Assembly: GCA_019914945.1 (NCBI GenBank)
Contig: CM034113.1
Coordinates: forward strand, 3,328,850-3,392,849
Source: Typha latifolia
Taxonomy: Eukaryota > Streptophyta > Magnoliopsida > Poales > Typhaceae
Reading direction: 5' to 3'
Length of the DNA stretch: 64,000 nt
Part shown: piece after piece, positions 1-11,400 of the stretch
How the letters are laid out: every line of letters begins with the position of its first letter
How positions within the stretch are numbered: position 1 is the stretch's first letter
The notes under the pieces: model-generated
The model's database searches: none
What the model was told of the DNA's origin: nothing
The model's input: only the letters and a program-made list of their open reading frames with translations
Program-made: the position numbers and the translations under genes

Positions 1-1755
1 CAGGTTAGATGTGATGATCGGAGATGGCACGACATTGCGGGCTGATTTTATTTGTGGAGGCGTGGAATTGAAGGTGCAAGGCCAAACTTTCACATTAGAT
101 CTTTATCCGTTGGCCTTGGAGGGTGTCGACATCATCTTGGGGACTCAATGGCTTCAAAGCTTAGGGCCCATAACATTTGATTTTACAAACCTCACACTTA
201 CATTTCAGAGGAATGGTCGAAGAGTGCTGTTGGATGAAAATCAACCGTGGCAAGGGCCAGCGTTGCAACCGTTGTTGGGACCCCATGTGCAGGGGACCGA
301 GCTCTACTCTTGCAAATGGCTATTGCTAAACCAGAACATCCACCATCAAATGAAATACCCGCAGACATGAAGGAGCTACTGTAGGAATTCAGCAACCTCT
401 TCGAGGAGCCCTGAGGATTGCCGCCGACTCATCAGCATGACCACCGAATTCAGATCATTCCAGGGGCTGAACCAGCAAATATTCGGCCGTATCGATACCC
501 ATATATCCAGAAGGAGATCAACAAATTGGTGGTCAAGATGCTAGAGCAAGGGATCATTCAGCCGAGTAGGAGCGTCTACTTATCGTCGATGCTGTTGGCT
601 TGAAAACAGGAGTTGGTGGTTTTGCGTCGACTACCGAGCCTTAAATGCGATCACCGTCAAAAACTGGTACCCAATACCGGTGATCGAGGAGCTGCTGGAC
701 GAACTTACAGTGTCAGCTTACTTCAGCAAGCTTGACTTAAGAGCCGGGTACCATCAAATCTGCGTCGATTCGGAAGATGTACATAAAACAACATTCTGGA
801 CTCACGATGGTCACTATGAGTTCCGAGTCATGTTGTTTGGGCTCACCAATGCACCGGCGACCTTCCAAGGGCTGATGAATGACCTTTTTCGTCCGCTATT
901 TAGTTGGTATGTGCTCATCTTCTTTGACGATATTCTGGTGTACAGCAGAAATTGGAGCGAACACATGCGGCATGTGCTTGAGGTGTTGAATATCTTGCGA
1001 CTAACTAAACCAGTTGAAAGTCAAGATGAGCAAGTGCCTTTGGGGTGAGCTACGAGTGGAGTACTTGGATCACATAATCTCAGCAAGAGGAGTGAAAGTT
1101 GATCCAAGCTAGATCAAACACATGGTGGACTGGTCAATTCCCACTAATCCGCGAGAATTGAAGAGATTCCTTAGGTTGACGGGGTACTATCGGCAATTCG
1201 TTGCCAATTACGACAAGATAGTTGCCTCGCTGACCTCCATACTTAGAAAATGAGGGGTTTCAATAGACGAGCAAGGCGACAATGGCTTTCAAAGCATTGA
1301 AGACAGCTATGTCTACCGCACTAGTTTTGGCTTTGCCAGATTTCAGCAAGCCCTTTGTGGTGGAATGCGACGCCTTGGATGTAGGCATTGGAGCTGTTTT
1401 GATGCAGGAGAGCAGACTCGTGGCGTATATGAGCAAGGCATTGTCGAACTAGTCACGACAATTATCCACCTATGAGCGTGAAATGCTAGCAATTCTGCAT
1501 GCCATCACCAAATAGCAACCCTATTTGATTGGCCGACGGTTTACTATCCACACGGACCAACGTAGCTTACCCTACTTCATAGAGCAATGTATGCACACCC
1601 CGGCACAATAACGGTGGGTCATGAAACTCCTTGGATATAACTACGAGCTAGTCTACAAAAAGGGGATCGAGAACCGAGCCGCCGATGCAGAGGATCGAGT
1701 CACGGAGGAGCTCGAGTCTGATAGAATAGATCGCTTCCCCAATTTCACACCTTGA
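1..1755 (+). pseudogene. G1 pol remnant: PR-RT-RNase H, integrase deleted
   Basis: In a live element this region encodes the enzymes that mature the polyprotein and copy the RNA into cDNA. Bases 11-370 match the C-terminal half of the aspartic protease, with LGTQWLQSLGPITFDF; the catalytic D-T/S-G lies off the edge. RT spans about 430-1250: the entry segment RPYRYP near 490, [10 protein letters not shown] near 730, [18 protein letters not shown] near 840 and the active site FFDDILVYS near 920, where FFDD replaces the usual YxDD. RNase H follows at about 1320-1690, with a CDA-like strand and the end motif NRAADA. Right after that motif the frame jumps to EELESD...RFPNF and a stop, which is the very end of pol in intact relatives, so integrase and chromodomain are missing. 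In-frame stops near 384, 601 and 1110 and several frameshifts make it a pseudogene. Confidence 0.88.
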
Positions 1756-1782
1756 GGACAAGGTAATAGAGGCATGGTGGAT

Positions 1783-2606
1783 TGATACGATTCGGACTTC
1801 ACCGATATTGTCTCGAGCATGGATATATACCTTAGAGGTGTCCTTTCTTATTGTTTTAGTGCTTTATTCAGAGAAAAATAAGATTTATGTAGGTTGCGTT
1901 CGAACGCGGATGGGTGCGTTCGAACACGCTTGCGAATGCCTACAAGCGTTCACAAATATAAAGAACACATTTGGTGCGTTCGAACGTGTTTGACCCCATT
2001 CAAACGTGGTCGACGGAAATCCACTGTTTCTAGGGCTAATAATTGTCATTTTTAAATTGTTTGGTTAGCCTCTTAAGGTGTGGATGACAATCAAAAAGAG
2101 GATATTAAATGAATTGAGTTTTTGCCCTAATCTTCTTCTCCTCTCTCGTTCCCTCATCCCCCGGCTCCACCGCTTCTAGCCTCCCTCAACCGACCACTCA
2201 CCCTAGTTCCTTAGGGGGCGACCCACTCCTCCCCCTTCTTCAAATCTCTCTCTACCCTCGCCCTACCTTTTTCATCATCCATAATCCTTCCACCACCTTG
2301 CCACCCCATTACCGCCGGCCAACCACCTCCATAATTCACTTAGGATCCCATGCCTCCATCTACGGATCCAAAGAACGGACTCTCTGACATTCGCCCACTT
2401 ATCTGAAGATATCTCCGGATCCCGCCATCCGATTCTCCTTAAATTAGATTCATTGGAAAACTCTTTTTTAGGGCTATGACCTATCAAAATTTCACATTGA
2501 TCCAACGGCTATATCTTCAGGAATCTTCTTCTAAATTCCATGCAAGATCCTGTCCAAATCTAAAAATGGGATAGATCAAACTTTAATTCAAGGGGAAATC
2601 GTATCA
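1783..2606 (+). repeat. G1 3' LTR, copy A
   Basis: Begins TGATACGATTCGGACTTC and ends GAAATCGTATCA, so the two ends form an inverted repeat of about 9 bases. It follows the pol stop and a purine-rich strip (ttgaggacaaggtaatagag). The U3 part (1885-2010) contains several GCGTTCGAACGC-like sites. The promoter/leader part carries the GGTTAGCCTCTTAAGGTGTGG block found in other G1 LTRs here (13.4, 36.3 and 44.2 kb). No target duplication can be tested because the left LTR is outside the window. Confidence 0.85.
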
Positions 2607-2630
2607 CATAGCGAGCTGATTGATGTTTGT

Positions 2631-2785
2631 GCTCATTGCCTCATTGCCATGTTTTAGAAATTAATTACTACCTCACTGCCTCACTGCCATGTTTTAGAAA
2701 TTAGTTACTACCCCTATGCGAAGGAGGTAGTGAGGTAATTACTACCTATATTTTTATTTAGAAATTAGTTACTGCCTATATTTTT
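2631..2785. repeat. Short tandem and inverted repeat tract
   Basis: A segment containing TGCCATGTTTTAGAAATTA occurs at 2645 and 2685 (period 40 bases), with a third partial copy near 2757. The stretch AATTACTACCTCACTGCC is met by an inverted partner (GAGGTAGTGAGGTAATT) near 2724, so a hairpin is possible. It sits just right of the G1 LTR. No family is recognised. Confidence 0.45.
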
Positions 2786-4299
2786 ATTAATTTTTTATTA
2801 TCGTATTCGTGTTGTATCAGTAACGTAGTTTATAATTTATCATATCCCTGTATCCATACCCATATCCCCATATCACGTATTAGTATCCATGCTTCATAGC
2901 CACCAGAGTCACTCTCCAACTGCCAACGCCATCTTCTCTAAACTCCACTACCTATCGCCACCTGCTTGCAGTCGCCAATTTCCATCCACCACTACCGCAT
3001 CCCCATCAACTTCTTCTCTCGTCCCCATAATTGGTGCCCAAGTCTTGACATCAGGAATATTTGGGTGTGAAACCCTAGAAGTGGCTTGGAATGGTGAGAG
3101 GCCAACAGACTAAAGTAGTACGAGAAAAGTATTAATTCACTGCTCGAAATCATTAAGGACAAGTCTTACGATTAGAAAATTGAGTGTGAAACCCTTGTTT
3201 GAGGGTAGAGGTGTGAAATCTATTCCTAATATTTGGCTTGAATAAAGTGACTTAGAGTATTAAAAAACTGTGGGACTTCGAGTTCTCTCCCACTCCGGGA
3301 GAATGATGTGAGCATCAATGATAATACACGGGTGCATGTATTAGTGCAGTTATTTTTTTTTAGGAAATTAGTCTTAAGCCAATTATTTTTATTATATATT
3401 GGTTATTTATGGTGTTTAGGATTATTTACTTTTTTGCAATTATTTAGACTGTTATTTGCTTATTATCATTTGTAAAATCTGTAAATAGGCTAGCTTTTTA
3501 CTCAATCATAGTTAATGAAGAAATAAATCTTTTTTGAGATTTATCTCTAATGTGAGTTTTGAGTGTGAAACCCTAAATGAGAATAGACGAGTGAAATCTC
3601 ATTCCTTTTTCTCTTTATTTTATCATCATCATTTCTGGAATCCTAACGATCCCATTGTTTCACATCACTGTGTGCACTCAATAGCCTCAGTGCACATCGC
3701 TACCAATCTAATCCGGGTGCCTTTTTTTGTTTGCCAAAATCTGATTGAATGCACTCATACATCAGGCTACATCAATTGATAATAGTCTTATAGATTGAGT
3801 GCACCTCTGTCACGATATGATCCCGATCTGGTTCAAGAGCTCCAACTGCTGCAGACTCATCAAGTATGTATGCATACAAGCCTTCCTTTCAACTTCCCTT
3901 GGCCTTGCTCAGCTGATCTCAAATACTTCCTTCACCTAGATCTCATAACCTATACTCCCAGGTTACACCAATACTTGAGGACTCTACCACAACATCCAAG
4001 CAACAATGAAGGCAACTAACGCATGTTACTCACGGAAGTCTTCAACATGACCAAGGTGATGAAATAGAATCTATAGAAGCTTAGACCAGCTTAGAAGCCA
4101 CCATGGACAACTATGGTTGCGAGGGGCATCACTTGACCACTCACTGCCAGGACAGACAAGCGGGATTTGGTTTTGCAGTATGCGGTTACAGCAGTCGCAT
4201 GTAAGTGAGTTCAACCAACCACAAATAGGTTAGTTCGACGGCCCTGAGTCTCTAGTAAGCTCTCACTTTGAGGACGATGTGGAAAGAAGCATGATGGAT
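2786..4299. other. 1.5 kb without a recognisable gene; retroelement debris at its right end
   Basis: No coding motif is convincing here; the open frames are short. Between about 3350 and 3640 the sequence looks like an AT-rich LTR promoter/leader (T-rich tract, TCTGTAAATAGGC, then AATGAAGAAATAAATC), but no partner LTR is visible. The last 40 bases (ctttgaggacgatgtggaaa...) resemble the pol end and purine strip that precede the G1 3' LTRs, so the right end is probably the decayed internal part of the element whose LTR starts at 4300. Confidence 0.4.
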
Positions 4300-5144
4300 T
4301 GATATGATGCAAATCAGAATTAAGTCGAAGTCAGAATTAGTCTGAGTCCCTGAATTGTATGAATTTACAATCTATGGAGGTCTAGAAAATAATTATTAGA
4401 TATTCATGCAACATACAAAAATTATGAAACTAGATCAATTAGATCGGTGAATTCATTCTACAATTTTCGTATTCAGATATTCTTCTGATCCGGATTCTAT
4501 TTGGGGTGGAACGAAGTTACAATCTGAAGGAGAGTTAAAAGGACATATTAGACAGGTTTACTCATTTGTTTCTTTTTCGATTTAGGATTCTTTTGTTTTA
4601 GTATCTATAAATGGGGCATTATGACTTGTGGTTTTAGGCATGCTCATTGAATAAATTTATCTTCTTCAATCTCTCTATCTCTCCTCTGTAGCTTTCTCTC
4701 TATCATCTAGAAAGTCTTTCTCTTCCTAGCAACCTTTCACCTTCATTGCGATGGTACTATTTCTCACTGTGCACAACCCTACTAGAGCTATTACCCACAT
4801 TCACCATCATCTACATCGCTATAATCCATCTACCATCTACCACAAATAAACCTAGATCAACCTATCGCTTAGCTATGCTCTGCCACAACTTTTTCTTCAG
4901 TTCGAACACCATTTCACGACACCGGACAATTTCAGGAAGTCCTTTATAAAGTTTTACTAGCAACAGATCACCAATTCCCTACTAACCAGCCTACATTAGT
5001 GTTCATCGCTTCCAGAAACCCATCAGCAACATTAGGCCGGTGTGCAACCACTAGCTTCGGTGGACACCACTTCCAGAATGATAGTAAGGGGCTTATTTGT
5101 TGTCTAGAGCTGATTTCTTTGCAATCCTTAGTTGGATTGTATCA
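4300..5144 (+). repeat. Old gypsy LTR, G1/G2-like
   Basis: Runs from TGATATGATGCAAATC to GGATTGTATCA, with the same TGATA...TATCA terminal symmetry as the other gypsy LTRs in the window. It contains a TATA-like leader around 4605 (agtatctataaatggggc). A pol-end-like purine strip precedes it and a primer-binding-site-like motif follows. No matching target duplication was found next to either edge, so it is a fragment or a rearranged copy. Confidence 0.6.
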
Positions 5145-5147
5145 ATT

Positions 5148-5159
5148 TGGTATTAGATC
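5148..5159 (+). promoter_or_regulatory. Degenerate tRNA-iMet primer binding site
   Basis: TGGTATTAGATC lies three bases after the LTR end at 5144 and differs from the plant iMet PBS TGGTATCAGAGC at two positions. It is followed within about 30 bases by another LTR-end-like CCGTATCA (near 5189) and then by what reads as intron sequence of the MYB-CC gene. Confidence 0.45.
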
Positions 5160-5472
5160 TTGAGTACCCCCCAAGTCGGTCCGTATCAAGAACCTCGTAG
5201 GTTTATCAATGTAAGGAATCTAGTGAATGTGCATCCTCGAGGCATGCAGTGTTCCTTGTCCATGAAATGAAGTTATGACTAATGAATTTCTCAAGCCAAC
5301 CTAACTATAATATTTCCCTAAATTTTGTTATGCGTACTTGAATGTAGAACATCTTCAGACCAAACAGTCATGCACAAATAAGAAGAAAGAGATGATAATG
5401 AATGAATCACTTTTTCAATTTGGCAAAACCAAAAGGATCAAGGCATTCATGAACCAAAGTGGAGAAACAGAC

Positions 5473-8400
5473 CTCCAGTTGTTCGTGCAGCCTTCGCTGA
5501 AGTTCCATTTGTATCCTCATTGCCTCATTACATCCACTGTATCAAAGTATAAACCCTGCCGAGTAAGACATGCCAGAGAGTCATAGAACAAGTTGTAAGC
5601 CTCACTTACTCATTCAAATCTTGAGCGATTGGTTTTGATGCTGATGATGAAAGTCCACTTCCCTGAATTTCTGCAATACCAGTGGCTGCATTGTGATGAA
5701 AATGGAAATATTAACAGTTAAAGATAATTTCGGCATTAGTATCTGAACCATTTATTATCAACTTCGAAAGATTCCCAATTGCCCATGCTAGTGTTGAGAA
5801 AAAGATTTCTGTTGATCGCATACAAATACTATAAAAACCAAACTCCGTGTGGGATCTATGTAATCATTTCCATGAAATCTTCCTAAATGGTACTCGTTTC
5901 TTCTATATGCTTAACAAACCATCATTACAGCTGATACATAATAAGAATATCATGATTTGATTTAATATGCTACATGGTTCCTTTCAGTTTGTCAATGGTA
6001 AAATATAAGGGATTTTTATAAATCACACCCTATATTTTGCCTATTTTGTGATTCGCAGCCCGTTTTTAGAAATTTTATAACGCGACCCCTCATTTTTTCT
6101 ATAATGTTCATTTAACACTCTAACATTACTTTAGCTAACTGACATTAACCATGTTATATAGTTTATGTGACTCTAGTTCAAAGATTACTAAAATACCCTT
6201 AAAAGTTCCTACCAAACCTAAATCCCCACAAAATCCTTCTTCCCCAAGCAAACCCTAACCCCACAAAATCTAAATCCTCTTATTTATAACTAAACTCTAC
6301 CTCATAAAATTATATCAAAACCCACAACCTAATTGCCTATACATAACCTGACAAAGTATGCAATATGAGTCATGGCTGAATGTTTGAAAGAACATGTCAG
6401 CCTGAATGTTCAAGAGAATTATATATCATCATATTGTATATTTTTGGCCATTGGAACATTACTTCCATTACTATGTTAAATACTACCCACGGAAATTGAT
6501 GGTTGAAACTATTCAATAAAAGTTAAAACAGCAGTAATGCAACCGGAAAGGAAAAAAAATTAAATAGCAATGGATAATGATAACTCCAGATCAAAATAGA
6601 GTATTCCTGTTTGAAGGTACTATACATTTCAATGCCAGATATATGGAACAACATATTTCAAAATTTCAAGTATAATCTTTCGGAAAGAAAGAATTATAAG
6701 TCCAGTTATATGTAACTACCTAATCCTCTGAATCAACTAATGCAATTCTGCAACCATAATTCTGTTCAAATGTGTCAAATTATCATCAGGACTACCATAG
6801 TAGCTCCTCATCCCAATATTAATATAAGGCTTATCCATCCTAGCATATCTAGGCCAGAAAATCAAATACAGTCATGTCAGCTAGGTCACCTGCAGATGGT
6901 AACCCAAACACAAGCAGAACATGCAACCTATCAGAGTGTTAAAGAATAGGGCTGAACATATTAAGTAGACATACAATTATCAGGGAAGAGACAGAGATTG
7001 GTACCTTCTTTACAGTTCTCTGGAGATTCTTTGCTTGATTGCTTGCCCAATCTGTATTTCTGCAATAAAATTCAAGAAGCATGCTTGGCAAAGTGTAAGA
7101 TTATCTACAGATAAGTTGACTGATTTCAGTGACCATCTACTCTATGGCCCCTTATCATGTATTAATCTTAAAAGAATATAGACATAGATATGTCTATTTA
7201 AAACAAAGGTTTCGAAATTCGGTATTGGGATCAGGATCAGTTGTTAGAAAAAAACGATACGTATCTGGTACGTTCATGTTAAGAACATACTGGGATTCAA
7301 TTGATCTTAATATTAATTCTGAAAATTATGGGTGGTTGGGCTAGGATAAGGCATAGTATATGATTTCGATAGCAAAATTGGGCGTATGAATAGGCTAAAT
7401 CGATGAGAAGAAAGAGAGGGATGCATTAGTGGTGGTGATTTGGGCAAAGAATATTGTTTGATAGATGATAACCCTGGGTAAAAGTTACGTAGTAAACTAG
7501 GGCAGATTATGAAGATAATTTATAGGTGTTGATAACTTAGTAAAATAGAAGAACAGAGGAGGGAGAAGTTGGATTCGAGGAGGAATGAAGCAATGGCGTC
7601 TATAAATCAAAGCTAGATTGGCCAAAACTTAAAGTTAGTCAAACAAGAGAGAAAGAGAGCGAGAGAGATGAAGATAGAGACCAATATTCTCAAATAATTA
7701 ATACATAAACAAAAGGGGTTGCCTCAACACCTATTTATAGGCTAACCCACGTCCTAAAACTAATAAAGAGTCCTAATACAAGAAAAACATGTAAAAATAT
7801 CAAGTACGAAAAGGAATCATCGTCGAGCATTTGAACGGGGCCAGGAATGTTTGAACGCCTAAAAGAGTTTTCTACTCTCAGGATGGGGCGTTCGCACGCC
7901 TAGAAAACACCTTTCCAAGCATTCGAACACCTGGACCTAAGGGTGGTCTTCTGGGCTGAGTTGGTTCGTATCAGTATTGGTTGCTCGTATCGATTCTGAT
8001 TATTTTTAATTACGTAATTCTAAATATTGTTTAAACATGCAGAAAATTTTCTAAATTTAGAAAAAATAACAAAAAAATAAGAAAATAAAAATTAGTCACA
8101 TATGAAACCTAAAAACTAAAGAAAAAGCTCACTCAAAAACTATGATGAATTCTGACTTGAACTTGACAAATTTTTATATTCGTAAATTACTACTGCAGAA
8201 CAAACAATAGTGATTGTTCGGTAGTAGTAAGAAAAGATAAGTTAAACAATAGGTGAAAGAGAGAGAGAAGAGAAATGTGAAAAAAAATACTTGCCCGAGT
8301 TCACTAGAGTGCGGAATGCCGAAGGAGTTCACCAGATGAGCTCAGTGAAGTGCAAAGGGTATGAGGAGAATGTGTGAAAGATACAGAATAAAAACTAAAA

Positions 8401-11400
8401 ACTTAAAAAGAGACAGCTAAGGACATTAATTATATGTTAGATATATTTTAGATTCAAACTAAATCTTAAAAATATTTAGTTTTGGTCAAGTTTCAGTCGG
8501 TATGACCGAAACGGATTGGCCAGTCTCAAATCAAAACCAGTCACTAGACACCGATCCCGGTCTGCATCCGCCGACCTGAGTCAGGATCAGCTGATTTGGA
8601 ATCCATGGTTTAAAATATGCATCTCTTTTTTTCCATTTTTGAAACATCATATATCATACTAGCCGTGTTTTGTATATCCAAGAAAATGACAAGCTATATA
8701 TATATATAGTTGGCCTCATTCTTTTGGATACAAGAGGCAGCTAACCTAAAACTGAAGTTTGTGAAAGGCACTGTGAACCTCATGCCCTCTTCTCCTGCTG
8801 GTTGAGAAACTGACCTGAAGATGACTTTTCAGGTGATACAATGTAAGGCCCTTAATTCCCATAGCTTTCATGATGGTCTTTGGTGTTGCTTCTGCAAACA
8901 AAGCCCCTTGTAAATAACTAATTTGGCAGTTAGGATCAGATCAAGAGGCACAGAAGTGTAGAACATTAGAACTACAATCTGTCTTCTTTTATACTAGCAA
9001 GATTAGAATTCAATAAGATTTAGAAACCATGAGATGAATGTATGCAAAATAATTAGATCCACAGTTCAGTTCAATTCAGTTATCATGTCAATAAGAAAAA
9101 AGGCAGGCAAATAAATCAGAAATGATTCCTCTAGAAAATATAGTATATGCAGCAAAATAAAATTTTGAGTATGACACTTGAACTGAAGCAAATCTTATAC
9201 ATTTGCAGACTTCTAGTTGAACTGATCAATTAAGATCTAAAACTTGAGACTAAAATTTTGACCAACTATTACGTGCACCTGTGTGACTAAACAAAGTTGA
9301 GTCCTACATGCCTCAACATTGTAGTCCCACAAACGGGATTGTCATGTCATGACTCAGGCACATGTGAGTAAAAGATAGATTTTAGCGGTTGAAAAAGATG
9401 AAGATTATGCTTAGGTTTAATCAATCCATGACAGAAGTTATGGGTTTGATTCTCCTTATAGGCATTGGTGTTGATATTAGCCGACCTTCCATCATAGCGC
9501 TATATGCGCATGATTCGGGCATGTTTTGGCTCGTCCAATTGTCCAACATAAATATTGGGAAGGATCAGTCCTTATATCTAGCCTATATAATCTATGCCTC
9601 GTGATCGATCAAAAAAGAAGAGATGAAGATTAATTTTCACACCCAAGAGGGAGAAATGAAATTGAATGATGAAATTTTAGAATAGAGTGAGATGACCAAA
9701 AAAGGATAAAATGATAGATGATGCATAGTAGTCTGCTAATTTGTTGAACAAGCTTAACTTTAAATTGGAATGCAGCATTCCCATTAGTTGGGTTGGTAGA
9801 ATGGCCATGAAATGGTTGTGGTAAAGAAGCATAGAAAATTTCAGCTTTCTATAAAGAGGTAATATGAGGCAGAAGTAATTTGCATGTCATTTCAATGTTG
9901 GCATAACATATCTTGTTTGTTCAGCAATACATATATTGGCAAAGAAGCACAACATGATGTCAGCCTATATGTACAGTTTCCACTTTTCAGGATAACAGGA
10001 AGAAACATTTCTGGAACACGGCCACCGGATAGAAGGGTTTTTGCTTCACATGTTTACCTTTGCATCTTATAAAAGAGTATATCTCCAACTATTTAATATT
10101 CCAAAGAAGCTCATAAGCAAGGTTCCAAAAATCGGTATCGGGATCGGGATCGGCCGTCCGAAAAAACGATACGTATCGGCTGTATCGGCCGTATCGGCCG
10201 CCTGTATCGGATCGGACTATTTTAATTAAATAAAATTCTAAATATTATTAAAAATATTAGAGAAATTTCTAAAAATTTAGAAAAAATTATAAAAAAATAA
10301 GAAATAATAATTACTCACAATGGAAAAAAAAAACTGAAAAAAACTTACCGAAGGTCGCTGGAGATCGAGGTCGTCGGATAACGTCGCCGGAGGTCGAGAT
10401 CACCGGAGAGATGGAGATCTACTCACTATTCAGTCACCGGTGAGAAAGAGAGTAAGAGATCCGTGAGAAAGAGAGAAAGAAAGAAAAGAGAGAAAGAAAG
10501 AAAAGAGAGAAAGAGAGGAAAGAGAGAAAAAGAGAGAAAGAGAGAGAGAAAAGGGAGAGAGGCAGGTGGGGGGGTGGGGACATCAATTATTGATGTCCCC
10601 CGGGTCGGATCCGGGTCGGATCCGACCCGTTCCCACTCCTTTCGGTCGGGATCGGCCGAAACGGCCGATCCCGACCGAAACGGATCGGGTTTCGGCCGAA
10701 ACGGCCGAAACCGCAGCCGAAACCAGTCAACTAGCCGATCCCGATCCGTTTCGGCCGATCCCACTCGGGATCGGCCGAAACTGGGAACCTTGCTCATAAG
10801 GCTTTAGCCCAAAGACCTTGATGCCAAAGCCTCTCTTCAATCTTCATAATGAGTATGGATGCATCATAATTTACTTGACACCAACAAAATGTTAATAAAA
10901 AAGATGTAAAACCAGTATAAGCAACTTAGTCACTTTTGCATGTCTGACAATACTAAGTACCATTAGGAGCACAGCAGGTTGGGATTAAACTGTGCTTAAA
11001 AATTTATGCTGCAATCACTTAACAGTGGAAACAAGCAAAAGCTGAATTGAAGAAACTAGAAGAACAAACAAACATAGAGAATCTAGAAAGCATCTCAAAG
11101 TCCACTTTTGAAGAAAATAATAAACCAATCCATTAACCAAATTGCAATACAAACTGCAACCTCTATGACTGTAGAAAAAGTTATTCATTTGACCCCGATT
11201 AACTTATCAAGCAAAATGGAACAAACCTAAAAACCTGAAAATAACTCTAAATGCATTGCCAAAATAACTTATAAAGCTGGCATAGTGGCATTGCGAGTAA
11301 TATATACCAAACGAAAGGAAATTTAAAAAAAAAAAGTGAAGTTAAAGACAAGATGTTAAAAAGGGATTGTCTCACTGTCCGGGCCACCGAGCTGCGCGAC

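Larger units (their letters stand above)
1..2606 (+). mobile_element. Ty3/gypsy family G1, copy A, 3' half
   Basis: This is the right part of a plus-strand Ty3/gypsy retrotransposon that enters from the left edge of the window. The order seen is protease C-terminus, reverse transcriptase, RNase H, stop, purine-rich strip and 3' LTR. No integrase or chromodomain lies between RNase H and the LTR, although relatives in this window (31.0-32.5 kb) carry both. The gag, PBS and 5' LTR are outside the window. Many stops and frameshifts show it cannot make its own proteins. Confidence 0.9.

Noticed and set aside
2889..3113. 74-codon plus-strand frame as a host exon
   Set aside because: A Ser/Pro-rich low-information frame without recognisable domain or clear splice signals.
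5190..5472. A sixth MYB-CC exon just left of exon 5
   Set aside because: Read on the minus strand this stretch does not encode the expected coiled-coil continuation in any frame.
10426..10807. Overlapping 123- and 114-codon frames on opposite strands
   Set aside because: They come from purine-rich and ATCGGCCG repeats of the hAT MITE, a non-coding element.
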